Source: Aestuariivivens marinum (lineage in GTDB: Bacteria; Bacteroidota; Bacteroidia; Flavobacteriales; Flavobacteriaceae). From it: 64,000 bases of DNA. The notes beneath the pieces were generated by a model. That model saw only the letters and a program-made list of their open reading frames with translations. It ran no database searches and was not told the DNA's origin. This document shows, in pieces, positions 17,376 through 26,243 of the stretch (its first letter is position 1; each line of letters begins with the position of its first letter). The stretch is taken from positions 62,001-126,000 of the forward strand of contig NZ_JAKMCR010000005.1 in the NCBI RefSeq assembly GCF_022662175.1, read 5' to 3'. The translations under genes and the position numbers were made by a program.

Positions 17376-18917
17376 ATGGACAAGAAGGAAGCCTTTTACA
17401 ATCACATTACAAGCGGTAATGCAACTAAAGGTGATTTTATTCCCATAGGAGCCGCCATGCTAGATAGCGAAACCATTACAGGTGCCCATGTAAAAATTCC
17501 TTTAAAAACCATGAATCGCCATGGCTTAATTGCCGGTGCAACAGGAACAGGAAAAACAAAATCGCTACAGGTTTTGGCAGAGAATTTAAGCGATAAGGGA
17601 ATTCCTGTCTTGCTAATGGATATTAAAGGGGACTTGAGTGGCTTAGCGCAACCCAGTCCGGGCCACCCTAAAATTGACGAACGTCATGAAAAAATAGGTT
17701 TACCTTTTGAAGCTAAAAGCTTTCCTGTTGAAATTTTAACCCTTTCGGAACAAGATGGTGTACGGTTAAGGGCTACCGTTAGTGAATTTGGCCCTGTATT
17801 GCTTTCAAGGATTCTGGATTTATCGGATACACAATCTGGTGTTGTTGCCGTGCTGTTTCAATATTGTGACGACAACAAATTGCCCGTATTGGATTTAAAG
17901 GATTTTAAAAAAATATTGCATTATGCCACCAACGAAGGCAAGGAAGAATTCACTAAGGCCTATGGTAGAATTTCCCCAGCTTCTACGGGTGCTATTCTAA
18001 GAAAAATTATAGAATTGGAGCAACAAGGTGCCGATTTGTTTTTTGGTGAAACGTCGTTTGAAGTTGACGACCTATTACGGATTGATGAAGACGGCAGAGG
18101 CTACATCAATATCATTAGGCTTACTGATATTCAGGACCGCCCCAAACTATTTTCAACCTTCATGTTAAGTTTATTGGCAGAAATCTATTCCACGTTCCCA
18201 GAACAAGGTGATAGTGACAGGCCGGAGCTTATTATGTTTATTGATGAAGCGCATTTAATATTCGATGAGGCCTCGAAACCTTTGTTAAATCAAATTGAAA
18301 GTATTGTAAAATTAATACGCAGTAAAGGCGTTGGACTTTATTTTGTGACCCAAAACCCAACCGATGTTCCCGAAGCTGTTTTGGGACAGTTGGGATTGAA
18401 AATTCAGCATGCACTTCGTGCCTTTACGGCCAATGATAGAAAAGCCATAAAGCTTACGGCACAAAACTATCCTGATTCTGAATACTACGATACCACCGAA
18501 GTACTAACCTCACTTGGTATTGGCGAGGCTTTAGTATCTGCCTTAAATGAAAAAGGGCGCCCCACACCCCTTGCAGCTACCATGATGCGTGCGCCTATGA
18601 GTAGAATGGATGTGTTGACCAAAACTGAGTTAAGTAGCTTGCTTTCTAAATCTAAACTGGCTAAAAAATATAATGAAACCATAGACCGGGAAAGTGCTTA
18701 CGAACTTTTAAATGCAAAAATAGAACATGCGGAAGCAGAACAGGCCAAAGAAAAAGCAAAACAAGAGCGTGAAGCCCTTAAAAAAGCAGAAACCAAAAAA
18801 CGCACATCAGCTACAAGACCTCGAAGTACTAAAATGAACCCAATAGTTAAAGTACTTACCAGTGCTACTTTTATAAGAAGCGTGTTTGGTATTTTAACCA
18901 AATTGATAAAAAATTAA
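17376..18917 (+). CDS. HerA-like / DUF853 family ATPase
   Basis: A 513-residue P-loop ATPase. Walker A GATGTGKT is at residues 54-61, and Walker B LIMFIDEAHLIF is near residue 285. The block VLFQYCDDNKLPVLDLKDF and the segment SKGVGLYFVTQNPTDVPE are typical of the DUF853 group (YjgR of E. coli). About residues 445-490 form a charged, Ala/Glu/Lys-rich probable coiled coil, ending in a basic, Pro/Arg-containing stretch and a short hydrophobic end. HerA-type proteins translocate DNA, but for this branch the function is not established. Cytoplasmic. Confidence 0.88.
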   Translation: MDKKEAFYNHITSGNATKGDFIPIGAAMLDSETITGAHVKIPLKTMNRHGLIAGATGTGKTKSLQVLAENLSDKGIPVLLMDIKGDLSGLAQPSPGHPKIDERHEKIGLPFEAKSFPVEILTLSEQDGVRLRATVSEFGPVLLSRILDLSDTQSGVVAVLFQYCDDNKLPVLDLKDFKKILHYATNEGKEEFTKAYGRISPASTGAILRKIIELEQQGADLFFGETSFEVDDLLRIDEDGRGYINIIRLTDIQDRPKLFSTFMLSLLAEIYSTFPEQGDSDRPELIMFIDEAHLIFDEASKPLLNQIESIVKLIRSKGVGLYFVTQNPTDVPEAVLGQLGLKIQHALRAFTANDRKAIKLTAQNYPDSEYYDTTEVLTSLGIGEALVSALNEKGRPTPLAATMMRAPMSRMDVLTKTELSSLLSKSKLAKKYNETIDRESAYELLNAKIEHAEAEQAKEKAKQEREALKKAETKKRTSATRPRSTKMNPIVKVLTSATFIRSVFGILTKLIKN

Positions 18918-18949
18918 TTATCATAAACCTGTTTATAACACTAAAATTA

Positions 18950-19513
18950 ATGAACAAACTATTTTTTTTAAGCCTTGCTGTTCTAGCTATTTGCCTTAGC
19001 AGTTGCAAACAAGAACAAAATCCATTTGAAATTGGCAAACAACATGTAGGCCTATTAAACGATTCCACACAAGTAAAAGATTTAAAAGTTATTTTTTCTA
19101 ACGACTCGATATCAAAATTTGAAAGCGGCAAAGCCTTTTCAGGAAACATCAATACCATTGATGTGCATGATAAAACTGGTAAAAAGCTTCTCGTACTTTC
19201 ACCAAGAAAACTTAGGGATTCTACCTCGGTGATTAGTAGTGTTCAAATTATGGATGCCCGTTATAAGACCAATAAGAACATATCTATTTTAAGCACCTTT
19301 AAGGATATTAATAACGCCTACAAAATAAGCCGAATCAATAACCTAATAAATTCTGTTGTAGTAGCTGTAAATGAAATTAACGCATCATTTACCATTGATA
19401 AAAAAGAACTTCCTGCAAACCTTCGTTTTGACAGGGACTTAACCATTGAAGCCATACATATTCCGGACGGGGCAAAAATTAAATACTTTTTTATTAACTG
19501 GAACAACAACTAA
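18950..19513 (+). CDS. Lipoprotein of unknown function
   Basis: A 187-residue protein with signal peptide MNKLFFLSLAVLAICLSSC (lipobox LSSC, Cys19). The mature part alternates beta strands and contains the segments IGKQHVGLLNDSTQVKDLK and DSISKFESG. I recognise no domain. It follows the HerA-like gene by 32 bases and precedes yitT by 6, so the three may be co-transcribed. Confidence 0.75.
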   Translation: MNKLFFLSLAVLAICLSSCKQEQNPFEIGKQHVGLLNDSTQVKDLKVIFSNDSISKFESGKAFSGNINTIDVHDKTGKKLLVLSPRKLRDSTSVISSVQIMDARYKTNKNISILSTFKDINNAYKISRINNLINSVVVAVNEINASFTIDKKELPANLRFDRDLTIEAIHIPDGAKIKYFFINWNNN

Positions 19514-19519
19514 AACCTA

Positions 19520-20494
19520 ATGAACCCTCTTCTTTCCAAATTACTAATAGACATTGCTAGAAAAAAACTAGAGCACAAACACCCTAACCAACCTGTTAGA
19601 AAAAGGGAAATTGTACCATTGGTAAGAAATCTACAGGTAGAATTATCGCATACCATAAAAAAATATATATTTATAGCAATTGGTGTCTTTTCTGCAGGCT
19701 TTGGCCTTAAAGGATTTTTACTACCAAACCGCTTTATAGATGGTGGAGCAACAGGTATTTCTTTATTACTAGAAAATATTACTACTCTTAATTTAGAAAC
19801 CTTACTTGTACTCATTAACCTGCCTTTTATATTCCTAGCCTCTAAAACCATCAACCTAAAATTTGCTGTTCGCAGTATCGTTGCTATCATTCTTTTGGCC
19901 TTGGTAGTTCATTATATTGATTATCCAACAGTTACAGAAGACAAACTACTTATAGCAGTTTTTGGAGGCTTTTTTTTGGGTCTAGGTATAGGTATGTCAA
20001 TGCGGGGTGGAAGCGTTATTGATGGCACTGAGGTTTTAGCCATTTACTTAAGTAGAAAGCTGTCCCTTACCGTTGGCGATGTGCTTTTGCTTATTAATAT
20101 CATTATTTTTTCCTTTGGCGCTTATATTTTGTCAATTGAAGTTGCATTGTATGCCATTCTTACCTATTTAGCTGCTGCAAAAACCGTGGATTTTGTAGTA
20201 GATGGTGTTGAAGAGTATGTTGGTATTACCATTATTTCTGAAAAACATGAACAACTTAGAATGATGGTTACCGAAAAATTGCAAAGGGCTTGTACTATTT
20301 ATTCAGGTAAAGGTGGTTTTGGAAAAAATGGAGCATCAAAAGAAAAAAACATAATATACACTGTTGTTACACGCCTTGAAATACCTAAACTAAAAACCGA
20401 AATCGACAAAATAGATAAACATGCTTTTTTAGTGATGGGTATTGTAAAAGATATTAAAGGGGGTATGATAAAGCGTAAACCTTTAAAAGATTAA
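19520..20494 (+). CDS. YitT family membrane protein
   Basis: A 324-residue protein with an N-terminal polar extension of about 42 residues, then five to six hydrophobic segments with the YitT repeats (GLKGFLLPNRFIDGGATGIS and LGIGMSMRGGSVIDGTEVLA) at about 55-80 and 155-180. The C-terminal DUF2179 cytoplasmic domain (VGITIISEKHEQLRMMVTE, then GKGGFGK) follows. The family is widespread; a transport role has been proposed but is not firmly known. The next gene starts one base after its stop codon. Confidence 0.88.
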   Translation: MNPLLSKLLIDIARKKLEHKHPNQPVRKREIVPLVRNLQVELSHTIKKYIFIAIGVFSAGFGLKGFLLPNRFIDGGATGISLLLENITTLNLETLLVLINLPFIFLASKTINLKFAVRSIVAIILLALVVHYIDYPTVTEDKLLIAVFGGFFLGLGIGMSMRGGSVIDGTEVLAIYLSRKLSLTVGDVLLLINIIIFSFGAYILSIEVALYAILTYLAAAKTVDFVVDGVEEYVGITIISEKHEQLRMMVTEKLQRACTIYSGKGGFGKNGASKEKNIIYTVVTRLEIPKLKTEIDKIDKHAFLVMGIVKDIKGGMIKRKPLKD

Positions 20495-20495
20495 A

Positions 20496-20861
20496 ATGAA
20501 AAGATATAAAATTCAAGATAGCCCCTTTATTGTGCCCACAAATGACGGCAAGACCATAAAGGAGCATTTCGGCCTGGCTAGTGACAGTAATACGCAAATA
20601 AGTATTGCACACATGACCGTTCCTGCTGGATGGAGCGAACCATTTCAAATTCCAGAATTTGACGAGTATACTTTTGTAATAAAGGGTAAAAAACAATTCA
20701 TAATAGAAAAAGATACAGTTGTATTAAAAGCTGGTCAATCTATTAAAATTGAAAAAAACACACGCGTTCAATATTCAAATCCTTTTGAAGAAGAATGTGA
20801 ATATCTTGCCATTTGTCTTCCAGCCTTTTCCATGGATTTGGTTAATAGGGAAGTTGAATAA
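20496..20861 (+). CDS. Cupin domain protein
   Basis: A 121-residue single cupin. Motif 1 is weak (IAHMTVPAGWSEPFQIPEFDEY, lacking the usual HxH pair), and motif 2 is seen in VVLKAGQSIKIEKNTRVQYSN. The loss of histidines makes metal binding uncertain; it may be a ligand-binding or structural cupin. It starts 1 base after yitT and is probably in the same operon. Confidence 0.8.
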   Translation: MKRYKIQDSPFIVPTNDGKTIKEHFGLASDSNTQISIAHMTVPAGWSEPFQIPEFDEYTFVIKGKKQFIIEKDTVVLKAGQSIKIEKNTRVQYSNPFEEECEYLAICLPAFSMDLVNREVE

Positions 20862-21000
20862 AATGCTGAGCTTAAATTAAGCATACAGTGAAATGAGGAT
20901 TTAGATGTTCCATGCCTATAATACTAAGATTAATTGAAGCATAACCATATAAGCATAATAGATATCAATACACGAAACGAACATTAACAAATTTAAACAT

Positions 21001-21828
21001 GTGAAAATAGTTTTAGCCAAACTCATCGGTTTTTTTATAAATATTATAGCTCATATTAGCCCAACATATGCTGTACAGATAGCCATTAAATTATTTTCTA
21101 CACCACTAAAGGGAAAACACCTTCCTGAAGGAAAAGATTTTTTAAATACAGCTTTTCAAGAAGAAGTGATTTATAAAGATTTCGCTATAATGACCTATAG
21201 ATGGCTTGGTAAAAAGGATACTATTCTATTGGTTCATGGCTGGGAAAGTAATGCCTTTAGATGGAAAGACCTAATTGAAAAACTGAAACAAAAAAGTTTT
21301 AACATTGTTGCTATCGATGCACCAGCACATGGCAAATCGGGTGGAAAGTACTTTAACACCTTAGACTATTCAGAATGTATACATCTCGTAGCAAAAAAGT
21401 TTAAGGTAAAAACTATTATTGGACATTCTGTTGGAGGTATGGCAACAATTTTTTTTCAACACAAATATCAATTCCCCCATTTGGAACGTATCGTATTACT
21501 TGGTGCACCATCTAATTTCAAGGATATATTTGAACGCTATGTAAACATGATGGGATACCATAATATTCTGGTAAAACACATTGATGAGTTCATTTTAAAA
21601 AAACATGGGCATTGTTCTGCTTATTTCGAAGCTTCAAAATTTTCAAAGGACATTACATCCAAAGGTTTAATTATTCATGATGACAAGGATAATATCATTC
21701 CATATAAAGATGCCTTAGACTACCAAGCCGGCTACACAAATGCAAAACTTATTACAACAAACAACCTAGACCATAGTTTAAAATCTGAAAATGTTGACAA
21801 TCATATTTTAGAGTTTATCTCCAATTAG
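21001..21828 (+). CDS. Alpha/beta hydrolase
   Basis: A 275-residue hydrolase from a GTG start. The catalytic elements are visible: oxyanion-hole region LLVHGWESNAFRW, nucleophile elbow IGHSVGGMA with the Ser, acid in IIHDDKDNIIPY, and base in NLDHSLKS. The N-terminal 20 residues are hydrophobic and could attach it to the membrane. The substrate is unknown; esterase or lipase-like activity is most likely. The rluF gene follows closely. Confidence 0.87.
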   Translation: MKIVLAKLIGFFINIIAHISPTYAVQIAIKLFSTPLKGKHLPEGKDFLNTAFQEEVIYKDFAIMTYRWLGKKDTILLVHGWESNAFRWKDLIEKLKQKSFNIVAIDAPAHGKSGGKYFNTLDYSECIHLVAKKFKVKTIIGHSVGGMATIFFQHKYQFPHLERIVLLGAPSNFKDIFERYVNMMGYHNILVKHIDEFILKKHGHCSAYFEASKFSKDITSKGLIIHDDKDNIIPYKDALDYQAGYTNAKLITTNNLDHSLKSENVDNHILEFISN

Positions 21829-21846
21829 TTATTGTATTTTTGTGGT

Positions 21847-22614
21847 ATGCAAAAAGAAATAAAACGTATTAATAAGTTTTTAAGTGAAATAGGCTATTGC
21901 TCCCGTCGTGAAGCCGATAAGCTTATTGAAGCTGGCCGCGTAACAGTAAATGGAAACATTCCTGAAAAAGGAACAAAATTAACATTAGAGGATATTGTTG
22001 CTGTTGATGGCATTGAAGTTGGAAACACTAAAAAAGAATTCGTGTATCTCGCATTTAACAAACCTGTTGGCATTGTATGCACTACAGATACAAGAGTGGA
22101 AAAAGATAATATTATTGATTTTATAAACTACCACAAGCGTATCTTTCCTATTGGTAGATTGGACAAACCCAGTGAAGGTTTAATTTTATTGACCGATGAC
22201 GGAGATATTGTAAATAAAATTCTTAGAGCCAGTAACAACCATGAAAAAGAATATATTGTTACGGTCGATAAACCCATATCCCAAACCTTCATTGAACATA
22301 TGTCCAGAGGTATTTACTTAAAGGATTTGGAGCAAACCACAAAACCTTGTAAGGTTAAAAAAATGGACAAATTCACCTTTAAAATAATACTTACACAGGG
22401 GTTAAACAGACAAATCCGTCGTATGTGTGAATACTTAAGTTATGAGGTACAAACCTTAAAACGAGTACGTATCATGAATATCAAATTAGATATACCCTTG
22501 GGAAAATATAGGGAGTTAACAAAAGAGGAATTTACCGAATTAAATAAACTATTGGCTAAATCGACCAAAACCAATAAAGCTAAACCTTCCATAAGAAATC
22601 ACCATGGCAAATAA
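21847..22614 (+). CDS. rluF: 23S rRNA pseudouridine synthase RluF type
   Basis: A 255-residue enzyme with an N-terminal S4 RNA-binding domain ([20 protein letters not shown]) and an RluB/E/F catalytic domain. The active-site block [18 protein letters not shown] carries the catalytic Asp and the EGL pattern of RluF, followed by [33 protein letters not shown] is the second family block. RluF modifies U2604 of 23S rRNA in E. coli. The start at ATG 21847 is chosen over 21832, because a TATTTTTG promoter-like element lies at 21835-21842. It overlaps the next gene by 11 bases. Confidence 0.9.
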   Translation: MQKEIKRINKFLSEIGYCSRREADKLIEAGRVTVNGNIPEKGTKLTLEDIVAVDGIEVGNTKKEFVYLAFNKPVGIVCTTDTRVEKDNIIDFINYHKRIFPIGRLDKPSEGLILLTDDGDIVNKILRASNNHEKEYIVTVDKPISQTFIEHMSRGIYLKDLEQTTKPCKVKKMDKFTFKIILTQGLNRQIRRMCEYLSYEVQTLKRVRIMNIKLDIPLGKYRELTKEEFTELNKLLAKSTKTNKAKPSIRNHHGK

Positions 22615-23032
22615 TATCAATCCGTTTCATTTGGCCATTCCAGTTCACAACTTAGAAACCTGTCGAATTTTTTATCGGGAAACTCTTGGATGTGTTGAAG
22701 GCAGAAGCAGTGATTTATGGGTTGACTTTAATTTTTTTGGGCACCAATTGGTCATTCATCAAAAACCAAAAGATGACGATTCCAGTTTGCATACCAATCC
22801 TGTAGATGGAAAAGAAGTTCCTGTACCTCATTTTGGAGTTGTTCTATCTTGGAAAACCTTTCATGCTTTAGCTAAAGATTTAAAACAAAAAAACATTGAA
22901 TTTGTTATTGAACCTTATACAAGGTTTAAAGGTCTAGTAGGAGAACAAGCAACTATGTTTTTTTATGATCCTTCAGGAAATGCATTAGAATTTAAGGCAT
23001 TTAAGGACATCAATCAACTATTCGCCAAATAA
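22604..23032 (+). CDS. VOC (glyoxalase-like) family protein
   Basis: A 142-residue single-chain VOC protein made of two beta-alpha-beta-beta-beta modules. [19 protein letters not shown] opens the fold, GHQLVIHQK and [11 protein letters not shown] are central, and [16 protein letters not shown] closes it with the usual metal-ligand Glu. The family includes dioxygenases and resistance proteins; the substrate is unknown. Its start lies inside the end of rluF (coupled), and its 3' end overlaps the convergent gene by 15 bases. Confidence 0.85.
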   Translation: MANNINPFHLAIPVHNLETCRIFYRETLGCVEGRSSDLWVDFNFFGHQLVIHQKPKDDDSSLHTNPVDGKEVPVPHFGVVLSWKTFHALAKDLKQKNIEFVIEPYTRFKGLVGEQATMFFYDPSGNALEFKAFKDINQLFAK

Positions 23033-23761
23033 TGCCTGTTCCCTTTTCTTTTTATTTGCTAAATAAAATGGCAAGTAAATAAGAAAAAAATAAGGGATCA
23101 ATATAATTTGAACCACTATGATATAATAAGGCCAATCACCAAAATAATCTAATAACGAAGCTGCTTGTGGCTTTTCAATCAAATAAAAATAATTTGATTT
23201 TAATGCATAATTAATAAGAATCATAACAAATACATATGCCTGTAAGGCAAAATACGATTTAAAGACACTAGACAATTTAGGTCGCATTTGAAAAACAAAA
23301 ATGGCATAAAAAATAACAATTAAAACGCCTAAATGCACTGCCCAAAATCTAAAATAATCAAAGGATGGAAATCCTATTGCTATATCTGGTGTTATAACAC
23401 CTTGTAAGGTTCCTCCAATAACCCAAAATAACAAAATTTCGAACATCCAATATTTTCTGTAATAAGTAAAAAATGGAATGAAAAAGGCCATTAAACTACA
23501 TAAATACAAAGGTAAATCGGTAACAATACTGTAATCCCCAAACAAGAAGTAGTATAAATGAAATACAAAAACCGTTAAACTTATAGAGCAAGCCAAATAA
23601 TGAATGTATTTAATTTGCTGGGATTCGTTCAACTTATGTTTTGCATACCGAATAAAAAAAACAGTAAAAAGGGCAACCAAAACCACTGGAATAATATGCT
23701 GCAAACTACCAATGGTAACCCTGGCCTGTAATTCTATAAAGATAAATAGGTTAAAATGCAT
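23018..23761 (-). CDS. TIGR02206 family integral membrane protein
   Basis: A 247-residue protein with about seven hydrophobic helices. The pattern [20 protein letters not shown] at the start, [16 protein letters not shown] in the middle and [17 protein letters not shown] match the TIGR02206 (YwaF-like) family. The function is unknown. It ends inside the VOC gene on the opposite strand. The next gene upstream on the minus strand is folD. Confidence 0.8.
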   Translation of the reverse strand: MHFNLFIFIELQARVTIGSLQHIIPVVLVALFTVFFIRYAKHKLNESQQIKYIHYLACSISLTVFVFHLYYFLFGDYSIVTDLPLYLCSLMAFFIPFFTYYRKYWMFEILLFWVIGGTLQGVITPDIAIGFPSFDYFRFWAVHLGVLIVIFYAIFVFQMRPKLSSVFKSYFALQAYVFVMILINYALKSNYFYLIEKPQAASLLDYFGDWPYYIIVVQIILIPYFFLIYLPFYLANKKKREQALFGE

Positions 23762-23788
23762 ATTGCAATTTAATCTATTTTGGATTAA

Positions 23789-24664
23789 TTACAAACGTCT
23801 TGTACGTGCCAACAACGTATTTTTAAGCAACATAGCAATTGTCATGGGACCTACACCTCCAGGTACAGGTGTGATATAACTGGCTTTATTACTAACACTT
23901 TCAAAATGTACATCTCCTGCAAGCCTAAACCCATTTTTCTTAGAAGCATCTGGCACTCTAGTGATACCAACATCTATAATCACAACACCTTCTTTAACCA
24001 TATCTCCTGTCAAAAACTCTGAAATACCTATAGCAGCAACTATAATATCAGCTTTACTAGTGATTTCAGATAAATTTTTTGTTCGACTGTGAACTAGGGT
24101 GACAGTAGCATCTCCAGCACTTCGCTTTTGACTCATTAATATACTCATTGGACGACCTACAATATGGCTTCTTCCCATTACAACTACATTTTTACCAGAA
24201 GTCTCAATACCATAACGTTCAATAAGCTCTAAAATACCAAAAGGAGTTGCTGGCAAAAAACAAGGTAAATCTAATGCCATTCTACCTACATTTACGGGAT
24301 GAAAACCATCGACATCTTTTTCAGGGTCAATAGTCATCAATACTTTTTGTTCGTCAATATGCTTGGGCAAAGGCAACTGTACTATAAAACCATCAATATC
24401 ATCATTAGTATTTAGCTCATGTATTTTGCTAAGCAATACCTCTTCTGAAGTTTCTTCAGGCAAATCGATTAAAGTAGATTGAAAACCAACACGTTCACAA
24501 GCTTTTACCTTGGCACCCACATAAGTCATACTAGCACCATCGGTTCCTACGAGCACTGCAGCTAAGTGAGGTGCTTTTTCCCCTTTTGATTTGATTAAAC
24601 TAACTTCCTTAGCTATTTCATCTTTAATGTCGTTACTAATTTTTTTACCGTCTAGAATGATCAT
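23789..24664 (-). CDS. folD: Methylenetetrahydrofolate dehydrogenase / cyclohydrolase
   Basis: A 291-residue bifunctional enzyme that links 5,10-methylene-, methenyl- and 10-formyl-tetrahydrofolate. Family blocks are clear: [12 protein letters not shown], the catalytic Lys in [38 protein letters not shown], the NAD(P) loop [14 protein letters not shown] and the C-terminal [15 protein letters not shown]. Cytoplasmic. It ends close to the TIGR02206 gene and may be co-transcribed with it. Confidence 0.96.
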   Translation of the reverse strand: MIILDGKKISNDIKDEIAKEVSLIKSKGEKAPHLAAVLVGTDGASMTYVGAKVKACERVGFQSTLIDLPEETSEEVLLSKIHELNTNDDIDGFIVQLPLPKHIDEQKVLMTIDPEKDVDGFHPVNVGRMALDLPCFLPATPFGILELIERYGIETSGKNVVVMGRSHIVGRPMSILMSQKRSAGDATVTLVHSRTKNLSEITSKADIIVAAIGISEFLTGDMVKEGVVIIDVGITRVPDASKKNGFRLAGDVHFESVSNKASYITPVPGGVGPMTIAMLLKNTLLARTRRL

Positions 24665-24722
24665 TTAATATTGGTTATTAGTGAATTTAATTACAAATGG
24701 CAGCTAATCATTAGCTTAAAAC

Positions 24723-26051
24723 CTAGCGCATATTCTGCATCATTTGCATCATTTTTTTACCGCCTCCACCTTGCATCATCTTCATCATTTTGCTCATTTG
24801 GTTGAATTGCTTTAATAACTGGTTAACTTCTTGAACCGAAGTTCCAGATCCCTTCCCAATACGTTTCTTTCTACTAGCGTTTAAAATTGATGGATTGGCA
24901 CGCTCTTTTGGAGTCATGGAGTAAATAATTGCCTCAATACCTTTAAAAGCATCATCATCTATATCGATATCCTTCATCATTTTTCCTGCACCGGGTATCA
25001 TGCCAATAAGGTCCTTCATGTTACCCATCTTCTTAATTTGCTGAATCTGCTTTAAGAAATCGTCAAAGCCAAACTGATTTTTAGCAATTTTCTTTTGAAG
25101 CTTTCTTGCTTCTTGCTCATCGAACTGTTCTTGGGCCCGTTCTACCAACGAAACAACATCTCCCATTCCCAAAATACGGTCTGCCATACGTGACGGATGG
25201 AACACATCAATAGCTTCCATTTTTTCACCTGTACCAATAAACTTAATTGGTTTATTAACCACAGACTTTATGGATATTGCCGCTCCACCTCTAGTATCAC
25301 CATCTAATTTGGTTAAGATAACCCCATTAAAATTCAATATATCATTGAATGCTTTGGCCGTATTAACCGCATCCTGACCAGTCATTGAATCTACTACAAA
25401 AAGGGTTTCTTGTGGTTGAATGGCTTTGTGGATATTCGATATTTCATTCATCATCACCTCATCTACCGCCAAACGACCAGCAGTATCTATAATGACTACA
25501 TTAAATCCATTTGCTTTTGCATGGGCAATACCTGCTTTTGCTATAGCCACAGGATCATTATTGCCTTTATCACTATAAACTTCTACATTAATTTGATCAC
25601 CTACTACATGTAATTGATCAATCGCTGCTGGACGATAAACATCACAAGCCACCAATAAAGGTTTCTTTGTTTTTTTATTTTTAAGATAATTGGCTAGCTT
25701 ACCAGAAAAAGTCGTTTTACCAGATCCTTGCAAACCTGACATTAGAATAACACTTGGAACTCCTGAAAGATTAAGCCCTTCAGCATAACCACCCATGAGT
25801 TCGGTTAATTCGTCCTTGACAATTTTCACCATTAATTGTCCAGGCTGAAGCGTTGTCAACACATTTTGACCAAGTGCTTTCTCTTTAACCTTATTGGTGA
25901 ACTCTTTAGCTATTTTAAAGTTAACATCGGCATCTAACAAGGCACGCCTTACTTCCTTTAAAGTTTCCGCTACATTAACTTCCGTAATACTTCCATGGCC
26001 TTTAAGAACGTGTAGGGCTTTATCTAGTTTATCACTTAAATTATTAAACAT
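24723..26051 (-). CDS. ffh: Signal recognition particle protein
   Basis: A 442-residue GTPase that, with 4.5S RNA, targets nascent membrane proteins to FtsY and SecYEG. The N domain spans residues 1-85. The G domain has GLQGSGKTTFSGKLA (G1), DTAGRLAVDE (G3), TKLDGDTRGGAA (G4) and GTGEKMEAIDVF. The Met-rich M domain ends in MMKMMQGGGGKKMMQMMQN, which binds the RNA and signal peptide. The length matches the family. Confidence 0.97.
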   Translation of the reverse strand: MFNNLSDKLDKALHVLKGHGSITEVNVAETLKEVRRALLDADVNFKIAKEFTNKVKEKALGQNVLTTLQPGQLMVKIVKDELTELMGGYAEGLNLSGVPSVILMSGLQGSGKTTFSGKLANYLKNKKTKKPLLVACDVYRPAAIDQLHVVGDQINVEVYSDKGNNDPVAIAKAGIAHAKANGFNVVIIDTAGRLAVDEVMMNEISNIHKAIQPQETLFVVDSMTGQDAVNTAKAFNDILNFNGVILTKLDGDTRGGAAISIKSVVNKPIKFIGTGEKMEAIDVFHPSRMADRILGMGDVVSLVERAQEQFDEQEARKLQKKIAKNQFGFDDFLKQIQQIKKMGNMKDLIGMIPGAGKMMKDIDIDDDAFKGIEAIIYSMTPKERANPSILNASRKKRIGKGSGTSVQEVNQLLKQFNQMSKMMKMMQGGGGKKMMQMMQNMR

Positions 26052-26120
26052 AATGTTACTTAAATTTTAAGAAGTGCAAAGTTAATAATTTGTAACCTAT
26101 TATTGAAACGCTATTGTATA

Positions 26121-26157
26121 AATAAAAAAGGCTGTCAATTTTACAATTTGACAGCCT
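26121..26157 (-). terminator. Terminator after the repeat lipoprotein gene
   Basis: GGCTGTCAA and TTGACAGCC with a loop of about 9 bases; the A-run on the plus strand gives a U-run for minus-strand transcripts. It separates the lipoprotein gene from ffh. Confidence 0.8.
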
Positions 26158-26243
26158 CAAAAAGGATTACTTAGCTAACTAACCTATAAAATCGATATGA
26201 CAAGTTTTCCTTTTTTTAACCAAAACATAATTCTCTTTTTCAA

